64,000 nucleotides of DNA, taken from 2-12-FULL-60-19 sp041483675. Its GTDB lineage: Bacteria; Desulfobacterota; Binatia; UBA9968. The DNA lies in contig JBGPGE010000004.1 of assembly GCA_041483675.1 (NCBI GenBank), forward strand, positions 19,109 through 83,108, written 5' to 3'. Below, piece after piece: positions 50,699-59,595 of the stretch. Position numbers and translations under genes: made by a program. The notes under the pieces were generated by a model. The model was not told the origin of the DNA and did no database searches. It saw only the letters and a list, made by a program, of their open reading frames with translations. Within the stretch, counting starts at the first letter, position 1, and every line of letters begins with the position of its first letter.

Positions 50699-51922
50699 TT
50701 ACCGAAGATTCTGTGTTGCGCGGTTCCCTGTCGTCGGCAGCAGCGCGGCCATCAGTGCGACACTGATGAACGACAGCAGGCCGAGAAACCAGAAGATGGT
50801 CGAGAGCTGCCAGGCGACAAGCAGCAGGCCGACGACGGTGGTGGAGACGGTTTTGGAAACCTGCTGAATCAGCCGGTCGAAGGAGACGATGCCGCCGCGC
50901 AGCTCCGCCGGCGCGTTCTGTGTCAACAGGCTTTTCTGCATCGGCGAGATCACGCCGTTGGCCAGGCCGTAAAGGAAGAGCGAGACTCCCACCAGGCGGA
51001 CTTCCGGCAGAAACGGCACGGCGACCAGGGCGACGCCGCAGACCGCGAAAGAGATGAACAGCAGCCGCGCCTTGTCCCAACCGGCGGCGAGCCTTCCCGC
51101 CTGGCTCGAAGTCAACATCGCCCCGGCTGAGAAAAACATGTAGAGCAGGCCGGCCGTCGCGGTAGAGACGCCATGCGTGCGGACGAGGAAAAGCGGAAAA
51201 TAGGTGAGAAAGCCGTAGTCGAGAAAAAAACGGAGAAACCCCGCCGAGAATGCGATCAATAGCCGCGGATGGCGGGTGAGGCGCAGTATGTCTTTCAGAT
51301 ACTTCCAACTGTCGTCGTGGTCCGTTCCTTTGGTCTCCGGCATCCATGAGAGGACCAAAAATCCGAACGGAACGACGACGATGTACATGGCGAACGGCCA
51401 GAACCAGGCGATCGCTGCGAGCATGCCGCCGAGCGGCGGCAGGATGAAATATCCGACGCGGTCGAGAAAAACCTTAAGCCCCTGGCCGCCGATTTCGTTG
51501 TGGCCCTCAAGCAGGTCGCCGATCAGGACGATGGTGAGCGGGATCACCGCGCTGAAGCCGATTCCTTGAATCGCGCGGAGCGCGAGCAGCCAGCTGAACG
51601 TCGGCGCGAACGCCATCGCCGCGCCGCTTAAGCCGAAGAGGATCAGCCCCCAGGCGAGCAGCAGCCGGCGGCCGTAGAGGTCGGCAACGATGCCGAAGAT
51701 CGGTGAGAGAATAATCGCGGGGCCGGTGTAAACGGTCATGACCCAGGCCAGCGCCGAGTCGCTCACGCCGAAGCGCTCGACCAACGCCGGGAGCGCCGGC
51801 TGGATAAAGTTGACACCCATCATCAGCGCGACGCTGGAGCCGTACACGAGCGTGAGGGCCCGGCGTTGCGCCGCCGTGAGTTCTCCGAGGCCGAAGAGGG
51901 TGGAGACGGAAAGCGCGCGCAT
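50699..51922 (-). CDS. MFS transporter, drug-efflux type
   Basis: 407 residues from ATG at 51922 (MRALSVSTLFGLGELTAAQR); the TTG at 51958 is less likely. Twelve helices; motif A is GIVADLYGRRLLLAWG and a second copy-like loop is SSQAGRLAAGWDKARLLF. MMGVNFIQPALPALVERFGV starts helix 1. Located 38 bases upstream of the esterase-cytochrome gene in the same direction, so the two may be co-transcribed. Confidence 0.87.
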   Translation of the reverse strand: MRALSVSTLFGLGELTAAQRRALTLVYGSSVALMMGVNFIQPALPALVERFGVSDSALAWVMTVYTGPAIILSPIFGIVADLYGRRLLLAWGLILFGLSGAAMAFAPTFSWLLALRAIQGIGFSAVIPLTIVLIGDLLEGHNEIGGQGLKVFLDRVGYFILPPLGGMLAAIAWFWPFAMYIVVVPFGFLVLSWMPETKGTDHDDSWKYLKDILRLTRHPRLLIAFSAGFLRFFLDYGFLTYFPLFLVRTHGVSTATAGLLYMFFSAGAMLTSSQAGRLAAGWDKARLLFISFAVCGVALVAVPFLPEVRLVGVSLFLYGLANGVISPMQKSLLTQNAPAELRGGIVSFDRLIQQVSKTVSTTVVGLLLVAWQLSTIFWFLGLLSFISVALMAALLPTTGNRATQNLR

Positions 51923-51963
51923 CTCCGGTAAGGTAAAACAGGATGCGTTGGGAGTCAATTACG

Positions 51964-52110
51964 GTGCGATATGTGAGATGCAGGACGTGCAAGCTCTGCC
52001 GTTACATAAAGATGATCACGGTCGAGGACACGTTGAAATCGCTCCAGCTCATGCGTCACGAGCTCACACTCGGCGAGAAAATTCGCGCGCGCGCCGATCA
52101 GCTGGGATGA
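51964..52110 (+). CDS. possible 48-residue Cys-rich small protein
   Basis: From GTG 51964 the frame reads VRYVRCRTCKLCRYIKMITV then EDTLKSLQLMRHELTLGEKI and RARADQLG. Three cysteines (CRTCKLC) could bind a metal, and the rest is helical with alternating charge. It is too short to be sure and no ribosome site is clear. It could be the end of a decayed gene. The 173 bases after it hold nothing recognisable. Confidence 0.25.
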   Translation: MRYVRCRTCKLCRYIKMITVEDTLKSLQLMRHELTLGEKIRARADQLG

Positions 52111-52283
52111 AATCCTTCTGCTTGTAACCACTCTACCGGTGATACTCGCAATTTCCTTCCCTTATCTGAGGGGCGTCATCTGGCACAGAGCGGCGCGAGC
52201 TAAGTCGTAGCCGGAATCGTTTACTTGTCCGATATAGGTGGTAAACTTACAGACTAGACCCACACCGTCAAATCGACGATTGC

Positions 52284-54710
52284 TTGGACTCTACTTTGCA
52301 AAGCCTCTTACAGGGAAGCCGTGCCTTTGGCCATCCGGGAATTCCGCCGGCCTGGACCCGCAGCACCAAGGAGGGCGTGGGGACCGCCTATAATACGGCC
52401 AGCCGCATCTGGTTTACCCTTTCCCACGGCATCCTCAATGAAGTTTATTATCCCACCGTCGATTCCCCTCAGATCCGGGATCTCCAGTACCTCGTTACGG
52501 ATGGGAAAAGCTTCTTTCATGAGGAGAAGCGAGATCTTTCCACAGAGCTAGAGTACATCGACCTTCACGCCCCGGCTTTCCGCATTACCAACCGAGATCC
52601 CGAAGGACGTTATCAGATCATCAAGGAGATCATCGCCGACCCGCATCTTTCCTGCGTGCTCGTACAAACGCGCTTGGAAGGCGACAGCGACTTTCTCAAA
52701 AAGCTCCGTCTCTACGTTCTTCTCGCGCCTCATCTGGAGAGCAGGGGATGGGGCAACAACGCCGCCAAGGCGGAGGTAAGCGGAAGGACTATTCTGGTCG
52801 CCTTTCGCAACGACATCTATCTCGCGCTGGGCGCCACGGTCCCTTTTAAAAAAACCTCCTGCGGCTACGTCGGTTCGAGCGATGGATGGACCGACCTGCA
52901 TAATGACTTGCGCATGGATTGGGAATTTGACTTCGCCGATGACGGCAACGTAGCGCTGACCGGAGAGATCGATCTTTCAGAGTCCCAAACATTCACGCTG
53001 GGTCTCGCTTTCGGCCCCGGTTATCAGGCCGCCGCGACCACGCTGCTCCAATCCTTGGGTATTCATTACGAAGAGCAGCGCAAGCGCTATCAGGAGCAGT
53101 GGCACCGGGTGCGCTGCCATCTCTCCCCTCTGGAGCAGGTAGCCGGAGACGGCGGCCGACTCTACTGCGTGAGTCACACGTTAATCCACGCGCACGAAGA
53201 CAAAAGTTTTCCGGGAGCGCTCATTGCGTCCTTGAGCATTCCTTGGGGAGAAGAGCGGAGCGATGAAGATGGTCTGGGGGGCTATCATCTCGTATGGACT
53301 CGCGATCTATGCCAGAGCGCCATGGCTCTGCTGAGCACGGGAGATTCCGAGACGCCGCTCAGGGCTCTGATCTATTTAGCGGCGGCGCAGCGGCCCGACG
53401 GCGGCTTCAACCAGAATTTTTGGATCAACGGCGAGCCTTATTGGCAAGGGATACAGCTCGACGAAGTCTCGTTTCCGCTGCTGCTCGCCTGGCGTCTCAA
53501 GGAGTTCGGCGCGCTGCAAGATTTCGATCCTTATCCGATGGTGCTGAAGGCCGCGAGTTTTCTCATACAACAGGGTCCGGTGACGCCGCAGGAGCGATGG
53601 GAAGAAAACAGCGGCTACTCTCCTTCGACTCTGGCAACGAATATCGCCGCGCTGATTTGCGCCGCGGATTTCGCGCGTCTTCGTTGCGACGCCGATAGCG
53701 CGCGTTTCCTCGAAGAGTACGCCGACTTTCTCGAATCGCGCGTCGAGCGCTGGACGGTGACCACGCAGGGATCTTTGGTTTCCGGGATTTCCCGCCATTA
53801 CATACGCATCAACCCGGTCGATGCGCAAAATCCCCGGTCGGTGGAAGACCCGAACCGGGGAATCATCGCGATTCGCAATCGTCCTCCGGGAGAGCCGTTC
53901 GAGTTTCCGGCCAAAGACATCGTCGATGCCGGCTTTCTGGAGCTGGTCCGCTACGGGATTCGCAAAGCGCAGGACCCTCTGATCGAAGATTCGCTTGCAG
54001 TCGTGGACACGGTTCTCAAAGTAGACACTCCTTTCGGACCGTGCTGGCGGCGCTACAATTATGACGGCTACGGCCAGCGGGACGACGGTCGCGGATTCAA
54101 CGGCTGGGGAAAAGGAAGGGCCTGGCCGCTGCTTACGGGAGAGCGCGCCCACTATGAATTCGCCGCGGGCCGGCAGGTCAAAACTCTGATCCGCGCGATC
54201 GAAGGTTTTGCCTCGAAAGGCGGGATGCTTCCCGAACAGATTTGGGACCAAGCCGATCGGCCGGACCTGGAGCTTTATTTCGGCAAGCCGACGGGATCCG
54301 CGATGCCGCTCATGTGGGCGCACTCCGAGTACATGAAGCTCCTGCGCTCGGTATGGGACGAAACGGTATTCGACCGCGTCCCTGCGGTAGAAGAACGTTA
54401 TGCGAAAGGCAACGGGCGCAAAGATCTGGAAGTTTGGAAATTCAATCGCCAGGTAAGAACTGTGGCGGCGGGGAGCACGCTGCGAGTCCAGGCGGCTTCG
54501 TCTTTCCGTCTCCGCTGGACGCATGACGAATGGACGACGTTGAAAGACGGCGACGCGCTGACGACGGCAGTCGGCGTTCATTATCTCGACACGCCAATTC
54601 CAAGCGCGCAGAGGGCGCCGCTCCGCTTTACATTCTACTGGACGGACAGCGATCGCTGGGAAGGCAGGGACTTCGCCGTTGAGGTCGACGGGGCGACCAT
54701 GCGTGTCTAG
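52284..54710 (+). CDS. GH15 glucoamylase / glucodextranase-like glycoside hydrolase
   Basis: 808 residues. The N-terminal beta-sandwich domain (about 1-290) starts near GHPGIPPAWTRSTKEGVGTA. The (alpha/alpha)6 barrel follows, with HLVWTRDLCQSAMALLSTGD, E440/E441 in RWEENSGYSPST (general acid) and E651 in GMLPEQIWDQ (general base). A C-terminal beta part ends the protein. It releases beta-glucose from alpha-1,4-glucan ends. No signal peptide, so it acts inside the cell, probably on glycogen. The start is an unusual TTG at 52284. Followed by the glucose dehydrogenase gene in the same direction. Confidence 0.92.
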   Translation: MDSTLQSLLQGSRAFGHPGIPPAWTRSTKEGVGTAYNTASRIWFTLSHGILNEVYYPTVDSPQIRDLQYLVTDGKSFFHEEKRDLSTELEYIDLHAPAFRITNRDPEGRYQIIKEIIADPHLSCVLVQTRLEGDSDFLKKLRLYVLLAPHLESRGWGNNAAKAEVSGRTILVAFRNDIYLALGATVPFKKTSCGYVGSSDGWTDLHNDLRMDWEFDFADDGNVALTGEIDLSESQTFTLGLAFGPGYQAAATTLLQSLGIHYEEQRKRYQEQWHRVRCHLSPLEQVAGDGGRLYCVSHTLIHAHEDKSFPGALIASLSIPWGEERSDEDGLGGYHLVWTRDLCQSAMALLSTGDSETPLRALIYLAAAQRPDGGFNQNFWINGEPYWQGIQLDEVSFPLLLAWRLKEFGALQDFDPYPMVLKAASFLIQQGPVTPQERWEENSGYSPSTLATNIAALICAADFARLRCDADSARFLEEYADFLESRVERWTVTTQGSLVSGISRHYIRINPVDAQNPRSVEDPNRGIIAIRNRPPGEPFEFPAKDIVDAGFLELVRYGIRKAQDPLIEDSLAVVDTVLKVDTPFGPCWRRYNYDGYGQRDDGRGFNGWGKGRAWPLLTGERAHYEFAAGRQVKTLIRAIEGFASKGGMLPEQIWDQADRPDLELYFGKPTGSAMPLMWAHSEYMKLLRSVWDETVFDRVPAVEERYAKGNGRKDLEVWKFNRQVRTVAAGSTLRVQAASSFRLRWTHDEWTTLKDGDALTTAVGVHYLDTPIPSAQRAPLRFTFYWTDSDRWEGRDFAVEVDGATMRV

Positions 54711-54829
54711 AATTTCTATATCAATGAGTTCACGCGCCTGGGTTTGATCAGCGCTGCATTCAATCTCGACCGGGCGCTCGGCTCGCGCAGCTACGCGTTT
54801 TTTCTGATGGCGTCGAGTAAAAAATCATG
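54711..54829 (+). pseudogene. 39-codon remnant of a lost gene between GH15 and glucose dehydrogenase
   Basis: In the same frame as the GH15 stop codon, the sequence reads FYINEFTRLGLISAAFNLDR then ALGSRSYAFFLMASSKKS and TGA. That TGA overlaps the ATG of the dehydrogenase (ATGA). The text looks like the C-terminus of a real enzyme, but its start is missing. A deletion that fused GH15 to the end of another gene would explain it. TAG readthrough would extend GH15 by these residues. Confidence 0.35.
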
Positions 54830-55945
54830 AAGGCAATCGCCGTTTTTCCTGCCGGCAAAGAGGTTCGGCTGATCGCGAAAGAGGAGCCGCAGCTCGTGAA
54901 GCCGGCCGAGGTCAAGCTCCGCATTCTGGAAGTCGGCATCTGCGGCACCGACCGGGAGATCGTCGCCTTCCAATATGGTTCCGGTCCCGCGGGATCGGAT
55001 CATCTCGTCATCGGCCACGAAGCGCTCGGAGTCGTCGTCGAGACCGGTCCGGCGGTGGCCCGCGTGAAACCAGGCGATCTCGTCGTGCCGATGGTGCGCC
55101 GTCCTTGTCCGCATGAATTTTGCAAAGCCTGTCGCTCGGATCGGCAGGACTTTTGTTACAGCGGCGATTTCACCGAGCGCGGCATCAAGGCGAGGCACGG
55201 TTTCATGACCGAATGCGTCGTCGAGGACGAGAGGTACGTCGTTCCCGTTCCGGGGGAACTCAGAGAGGTCGCGGTGCTTGTCGAGCCCCTGACCATTGCC
55301 GAGAAGGCGCTGTCTCAATACCGGGTCGTTCAACAGCGCCTTCCCTGGGAAATCCGCCATTCCCCGGACGACGATCTCCGTCACACGGCGGTGGTCCTAG
55401 GGGCAGGGCCGGTCGGTCTTCTCGGATCGATGGCGCTGGTCGCCTCCGGGTTCAAGACCTACGTCTACTCGCGCGGCCCTGCGTCCGATCCGAAAGCCTC
55501 GCTGGTGGAATCGATCGGAGCGACCTACGTCGCGACGCAAAACGCTTCCATCGAGCGTCTCGCCAGGAAAGTCGGTAACATCGACCTCGTCTACGAGGCG
55601 GCGGGCGCCTCGCGGGCCGCCTTTGAGTTGATGAAAGTCCTGGGAACGAACGGCGTCTTCGTTTTCACCGGCGTGCCGGGACGGAAGGCGCCGGTCGAGC
55701 TCGATACCGATCTGATCATGCGCCATCTCGTTCTCAAAAATCAACTGGTCTTCGGCACCGTGAACGCCGGACGAGACTCATACGAAGCCGCGATCCGCGA
55801 CCTCGGCGTCTTTATGCAGCACTGGCCCGATGCCGTTCGCTCCTTGATCACCGGCCGCCACCCGATCGAGGCTTATCGCGAGCCTCTTCTCGGAAAGCCG
55901 CGGGGGATCAAGAACGTGATCGCCTTGCATGGATCTCATGGCTAG
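54827..55945 (+). CDS. gdh: zinc-dependent glucose 1-dehydrogenase, MDR family
   Basis: 372 residues. Catalytic zinc ligands C39 (GICGTD), H64 and E65 (GHEALG), and the structural zinc cysteines C94, C99, C102 and C110 are present. The VEPLTIAEKAL stretch and the coenzyme motif VLGAGPVGLLGSMALVASG are as in archaeal glucose dehydrogenases. It oxidises glucose to gluconolactone with NAD(P). Its substrate is what the GH15 enzyme just upstream releases. Galactose or other aldoses are possible too. Confidence 0.85.
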   Translation: MKAIAVFPAGKEVRLIAKEEPQLVKPAEVKLRILEVGICGTDREIVAFQYGSGPAGSDHLVIGHEALGVVVETGPAVARVKPGDLVVPMVRRPCPHEFCKACRSDRQDFCYSGDFTERGIKARHGFMTECVVEDERYVVPVPGELREVAVLVEPLTIAEKALSQYRVVQQRLPWEIRHSPDDDLRHTAVVLGAGPVGLLGSMALVASGFKTYVYSRGPASDPKASLVESIGATYVATQNASIERLARKVGNIDLVYEAAGASRAAFELMKVLGTNGVFVFTGVPGRKAPVELDTDLIMRHLVLKNQLVFGTVNAGRDSYEAAIRDLGVFMQHWPDAVRSLITGRHPIEAYREPLLGKPRGIKNVIALHGSHG

Positions 55946-56615
55946 GAGAATGGAAAATCGGTGGATCGATATTTCCGTTCCTCTGCGCGGCGGCCTGGTT
56001 CACTGGCCCGGCGACCCGCCGGTTGAGATAGAACGCGTGCGCGATATGGAGCGGGGAGACAGCTCCAACCTTTCGGCGATTTCCATGAGCCTGCACGCCG
56101 GAACGCACATGGATGCGCCGCGGCACTTCATTCGTTCCGGCCATGGCATCGACCGCATGCCCTTGACCGCGACCGTCGGCCTGGCGCGCGTGATCGAGAT
56201 CCGCGACCGCGAGTCGATCAAGGTTCAAGAGATCCTTCCCCACCGGCTGCGCGCCGGAGAACGGATTCTCTTTAAGACAGAGAACTCGGCTCGCTGTTGG
56301 AAGACGGACTCGTTCGTGACCGATTTCGTCCACCTTTCAACTGAAGCGGCGGTTTTTCTTGCCGAGCGGCGCGTTGCGGCCGTAGGCATCGATTATCTCT
56401 CCGTCGGCGGATATCACGATGACGGCGCCGCGGTCCATCGTACACTGCTCGCGGCGGGCGTCTGGATCATCGAGGGGCTCGATCTGTCGCGGGCGGGAGC
56501 GGGAAGCTACGATCTCATCTGCCTTCCGCTTCGCGTCGTCGTCGGCGACGGCGCGCCCGCGCGCGCGATTGTGCGGCCGATTTTGCAGCAGCGAAAGAGA
56601 GGAGGAAGAAGATGA
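55929..56615 (+). CDS. cyclase-family (kynurenine-formamidase-like) metal hydrolase
   Basis: 228 residues from ATG 55929; ATG at 55938 or 55950 may be the true start, and TAGGAG precedes the last. The metal motif is LHAGTHMDAPRHF (HxGTHxDxPxH), with DYLSVGGYHDDGAAVHRTLL later. The family hydrolyses amides, lactones or cyclic compounds. Lying between glucose dehydrogenase and 6-phosphogluconate dehydrogenase, with overlaps on both sides, it may open gluconolactone; that is inference from position. Confidence 0.85.
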   Translation: MDLMARRMENRWIDISVPLRGGLVHWPGDPPVEIERVRDMERGDSSNLSAISMSLHAGTHMDAPRHFIRSGHGIDRMPLTATVGLARVIEIRDRESIKVQEILPHRLRAGERILFKTENSARCWKTDSFVTDFVHLSTEAAVFLAERRVAAVGIDYLSVGGYHDDGAAVHRTLLAAGVWIIEGLDLSRAGAGSYDLICLPLRVVVGDGAPARAIVRPILQQRKRGGRR

Positions 56616-57574
56616 CGGAGATGCAAAAAGAGTTCGGCATCGTGGGCCTGGGAAGAATGGGAGGCAATCTCGCCCGACAGGCGTTGGAAAAGGGGATGCG
56701 CGTGGTCGGCTACACGCTCGGGGGCGCGCCGGCGGACCTCGTCCAATCCGGCCTGGCGGAGGTCGGTTCGTTGGCAGATTTCACGAAACAACTCTCTCGG
56801 CCGCGCGCGATCTTCCTCTATATCCCTGCGGGTCCGGCCGTGGATCGCTTGTTAGAAGATATTGCGCCTGCTCTGGAGGAAGGCGATGTCCTCGTTGACG
56901 GCGGGAACTCCTACTGGGGCGATTCGATCCGTCGGCACGAGCGGCTCCGGCAGAAGAAGCTGCACTTGATCGACCTCGGCACCAGCGGCGGGTTCGAGGG
57001 AGCGCGCCGCGGCGCCTGCTTCATGGCGGGCGGCGACAAGGAAGCGATTGCCCGCATCGAGCCTATTCTGTTGGAGCTGGCGGTGGAAGGAGGCTACGTC
57101 CATGCCGGTCCGCCGGGCGCCGGCCATTTTGTCAAGCTGGTCCATAACGGCATCGAGTTCGGTATGCTCCAGGCCATTGCGGAGGGCGTTGATCTCCTTG
57201 GGCACTATCAGGAGGAACTCGATATCGGAGAGATTCTCCGCTGCTGGCGCCACGGCTCGGTGATCCGTTCGTGGCTGATCGACCTCATGGAAGAGGGCTA
57301 CCGGTCCAAAGGCGGAATGGAAAGGGTGCCTCCGTTCGTCGAGGATACCGGCGAGGTGAACTGGCTGGTGACGGACGCTATGCAGATGGAGGTGCCGGTT
57401 CCGGTCATCGCTCAGGCGGTGATGCAGCTTTTCACTTCGCGCGATGACAAGAAATATTGGGCGCGAGCGATCGCCATGATGCGCCACGGCTTTGGCGCGC
57501 ACCCCTACGGCGCCGATCAGGCAGTCAAGCGCGAGCGGCGCGAGGGACGGGTGGGCGATTTCTTCAGAAAATAG
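56612..57574 (+). CDS. gnd: 6-phosphogluconate dehydrogenase, short NAD-type
   Basis: 320 residues, the short form rather than the 470-residue E. coli type. GIVGLGRMGGNLARQALEKG is the NAD-binding motif. DLGTSGGFEGARRGACFMAG and GAGHFVKLVHNGIEFGMLQA carry the substrate-binding and catalytic residues (Lys and Asn). Start overlaps the cyclase stop (ATGA); GGAGGAAGAAG lies upstream. It turns 6-phosphogluconate into ribulose 5-phosphate and CO2. No gluconate kinase is in the window. Confidence 0.92.
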   Translation: MTEMQKEFGIVGLGRMGGNLARQALEKGMRVVGYTLGGAPADLVQSGLAEVGSLADFTKQLSRPRAIFLYIPAGPAVDRLLEDIAPALEEGDVLVDGGNSYWGDSIRRHERLRQKKLHLIDLGTSGGFEGARRGACFMAGGDKEAIARIEPILLELAVEGGYVHAGPPGAGHFVKLVHNGIEFGMLQAIAEGVDLLGHYQEELDIGEILRCWRHGSVIRSWLIDLMEEGYRSKGGMERVPPFVEDTGEVNWLVTDAMQMEVPVPVIAQAVMQLFTSRDDKKYWARAIAMMRHGFGAHPYGADQAVKRERREGRVGDFFRK

Positions 57575-57624
57575 CTCATCGGAAGAGAGCGGAGAGGCGC
57601 CAGTCGTTTGGCGCATGGCGCAGC

Positions 57625-57870
57625 TCACTCATCTTCATCGCCGAAGTAGTCTCTGAGGATTCTCTCTTTGACGTATTCCAGCGCGCCGAGATCGTGGATG
57701 ACGTCGCCGCCGCTGTCGTAAAAAAAGATATCGCCTTCCCGGTTGCGGCCGACGGCGACGAGCCAGTCCAGCTCGTCGCGGTCTTCCAGAAGGTAGTTGA
57801 TGGCTTGATCCGCTCCCTTACTGGCGATGATGGTCACCTTGGGCGCGGGGGTTTTTCTGGCTTGGGACAT
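57625..57870 (-). CDS. small uncharacterised protein downstream of the GAF kinase
   Basis: 81 residues with an excellent AGGAGGACTGCA-ATG start. The sequence MSQARKTPAPKVTIIASKGA then DQAINYLLEDRDELDWLVAV looks like a small alpha/beta fold. The end is acidic (RDYFGDEDE). No family recognised. It lies 75 bases after the kinase stop in the same direction. Confidence 0.75.
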   Translation of the reverse strand: MSQARKTPAPKVTIIASKGADQAINYLLEDRDELDWLVAVGRNREGDIFFYDSGGDVIHDLGALEYVKERILRDYFGDEDE

Positions 57871-57944
57871 TGCAGTCCTCCTGAAACGGAAGTCTATATC
57901 AGGAGGGACGATTCCACAACTTGAGCGACCAAAGGAGGCCGCCC

Positions 57945-59243
57945 TTACCTCGGCAGGGTGAAGTAAAAGGTGCTGCCCTTTCCCACTTCGCTCTCGACCC
58001 AGATCCGCCCGCGGTGCATCTCGACGATTCGCTTGGTGATCGCCAGTCCCAGCCCCAGGCCGGACGACTTGAACTCGATGGTGCCGGAATAGTGGGTGCT
58101 GGATTTCTCGACATGGAGGAATTGATCGAAGATCCGGTCGAAGTCCTCTTTCGGTATGCCGATGCCGTTTTCGGAAATCGCGACCCGCACCTCCGATTCG
58201 AGAATCTCCAGCGAGGCTTTGATGGCGCCCTGGTCCGGGGTAAATCGAATGGCGTTGAGCAGGAGATTGTGCAGCACCTGTTGGATTTGATCCGGGTCGC
58301 CCTCGACCGTGACCTCGTCGTCGGTCCCTTCCGTCGAATATTGCTGCCGGCGCTGCTCGAACAGCGGCCCCATTTTAGCCACCGTCTCGCGGATCATGGC
58401 CGCGAGATCGAAACTCTCGACCGGCAGCTTGCCCTGGCGGCGGTCGAGCAACGCTACGTCGGTCACGTTGGCGATGATGCGATTGAGCCACTTGAGTCCG
58501 GTCTCCATCTTCTCCAATGCCTCGCTCTGCTTGGGGTCGAGAGATCCCATCACTCCGCTTTTCAGCAGCTCGTGGAACGACTGGATCAAGGCGGCGGGAG
58601 TCCTCAGCTCGTGCGAGACCACATTGATGACGTGACTTTTTATCTGATCGAGAGTTTTGAGCGCGTCGTGGGCCTCGGACAGCTCGCGATAGAGAAGGGC
58701 GTTGTCGAGCGCCGTCGCGACGTGGTTTCCCAGGGTTTCGAGGAAGGCGATATCCTCTTCCGAGAACCGGCCGCCGTCTTTGCAGTTCACGACTTCGAGC
58801 GCCCCGAGCACGCGGCCCTTGGTAATCAGCGGGACGCAGAGCAGGGTGCGGGTGTGGAAGCCGACCTTTGTGTCCACCGCGCTGAAAAAGCGCGGATCTT
58901 TGCTCGCATCCGGGACCAGCAGCGGCTGGCGGTTCTCTACGACCCAGCCGACGATGCCCTGGCCTTTGGGCACGCGCAAGCCCTCCAGGAGCGACTTCTT
59001 TTCGCCGGTGATGGCGTAGAAGATCAGCTCTTCGGTGATCTCGTCAACGAGGAATACGGAGCTGGCCTCGGCGTGAAGCAGCCCCGCCGCGCTCTCCAGG
59101 GCGCGCTCGAGGATCTCCCGGATGTCGAGAGTCGAATTCAGCAGAACGGAAATCTCTTGCAGCGCCTGAAGCCGTTTGATGCTCAGGGCCGAGATTTTCT
59201 CTCTGATATACTTACTTAGGGATGCGGTCCCCCGAACGGACAT
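57945..59243 (-). CDS. soluble GAF-domain sensor histidine kinase
   Basis: 432 residues and no membrane helix. GAF domain about 25-190 (IREILERALESAAGLLHAEA; TLLCVPLITKGRVLGALEVV). A helix leads to H211 in VINVVSHELRTPAALIQSFH. The ATPase domain has NLLLNAIRFTPDQG (N) and SSGLGLGLAITKRIVEMHRG (G2). The G1 box reads SENGIGIP, with Glu in place of the invariant Asp (DxGxG), which may weaken ATP binding. No response regulator is adjacent, so the kinase is an orphan here. Confidence 0.92.
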   Translation of the reverse strand: MSVRGTASLSKYIREKISALSIKRLQALQEISVLLNSTLDIREILERALESAAGLLHAEASSVFLVDEITEELIFYAITGEKKSLLEGLRVPKGQGIVGWVVENRQPLLVPDASKDPRFFSAVDTKVGFHTRTLLCVPLITKGRVLGALEVVNCKDGGRFSEEDIAFLETLGNHVATALDNALLYRELSEAHDALKTLDQIKSHVINVVSHELRTPAALIQSFHELLKSGVMGSLDPKQSEALEKMETGLKWLNRIIANVTDVALLDRRQGKLPVESFDLAAMIRETVAKMGPLFEQRRQQYSTEGTDDEVTVEGDPDQIQQVLHNLLLNAIRFTPDQGAIKASLEILESEVRVAISENGIGIPKEDFDRIFDQFLHVEKSSTHYSGTIEFKSSGLGLGLAITKRIVEMHRGRIWVESEVGKGSTFYFTLPR

Positions 59244-59374
59244 CGCGCGGCCTCCTACTAACGACGCTAAAGAAAGCGAGGCATGGTGTCAAGGCCCCGA
59301 TCCGTCGATTGGGGGCGCTGGGCGGTCTGCTGCTTGAGATCGCAATGCGGTGCCCCGGAATAGTTTAAGATATT

Positions 59375-59595
59375 CTCATATAATTTCTTTCTTGCCTGCA
59401 AACCTATAAGTCAGTTAAACTCAGGCTGCATGGCCGCGACACCGACCGGGATCACGCCGCTAATCGAGAAGTTCGAGCAGAATCTCGAATCCTACCGTAA
59501 TCCGGCGTATGGGGAGACCCAGGTCCGGGTCGAGTTCATCAACCCGCTATTCGAAGCGCTCGGCTGGGACGTTGCCAACAAGACCGGCCATGCCG
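59375..59595 (+). repeat. direct repeat, left copy: leader and first 55 codons of the type IIG gene
   Basis: About 220 bases match 62562-62786, from CTCATATAATTTCTTTCTTG through the ATG to GGCCATGCCG, with only scattered changes. The two copies are in the same orientation, about 3.2 kb apart. Confidence 0.9.

Noticed and set aside
50661..51347. 229-codon N-terminal extension of the esterase-cytochrome gene
   Set aside because: It overlaps the MFS gene on the same strand in another frame and reads as Arg-rich noise. A signal peptide starts at the internal ATG 50660.
53376..54581. 401-codon minus-strand frame
   Set aside because: Antisense of the GH15 catalytic domain; no recognisable motif.
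57921..59219. 432-codon open frame on the plus strand
   Set aside because: Exact antisense of the GAF histidine kinase, whose motifs are all in the minus frame.
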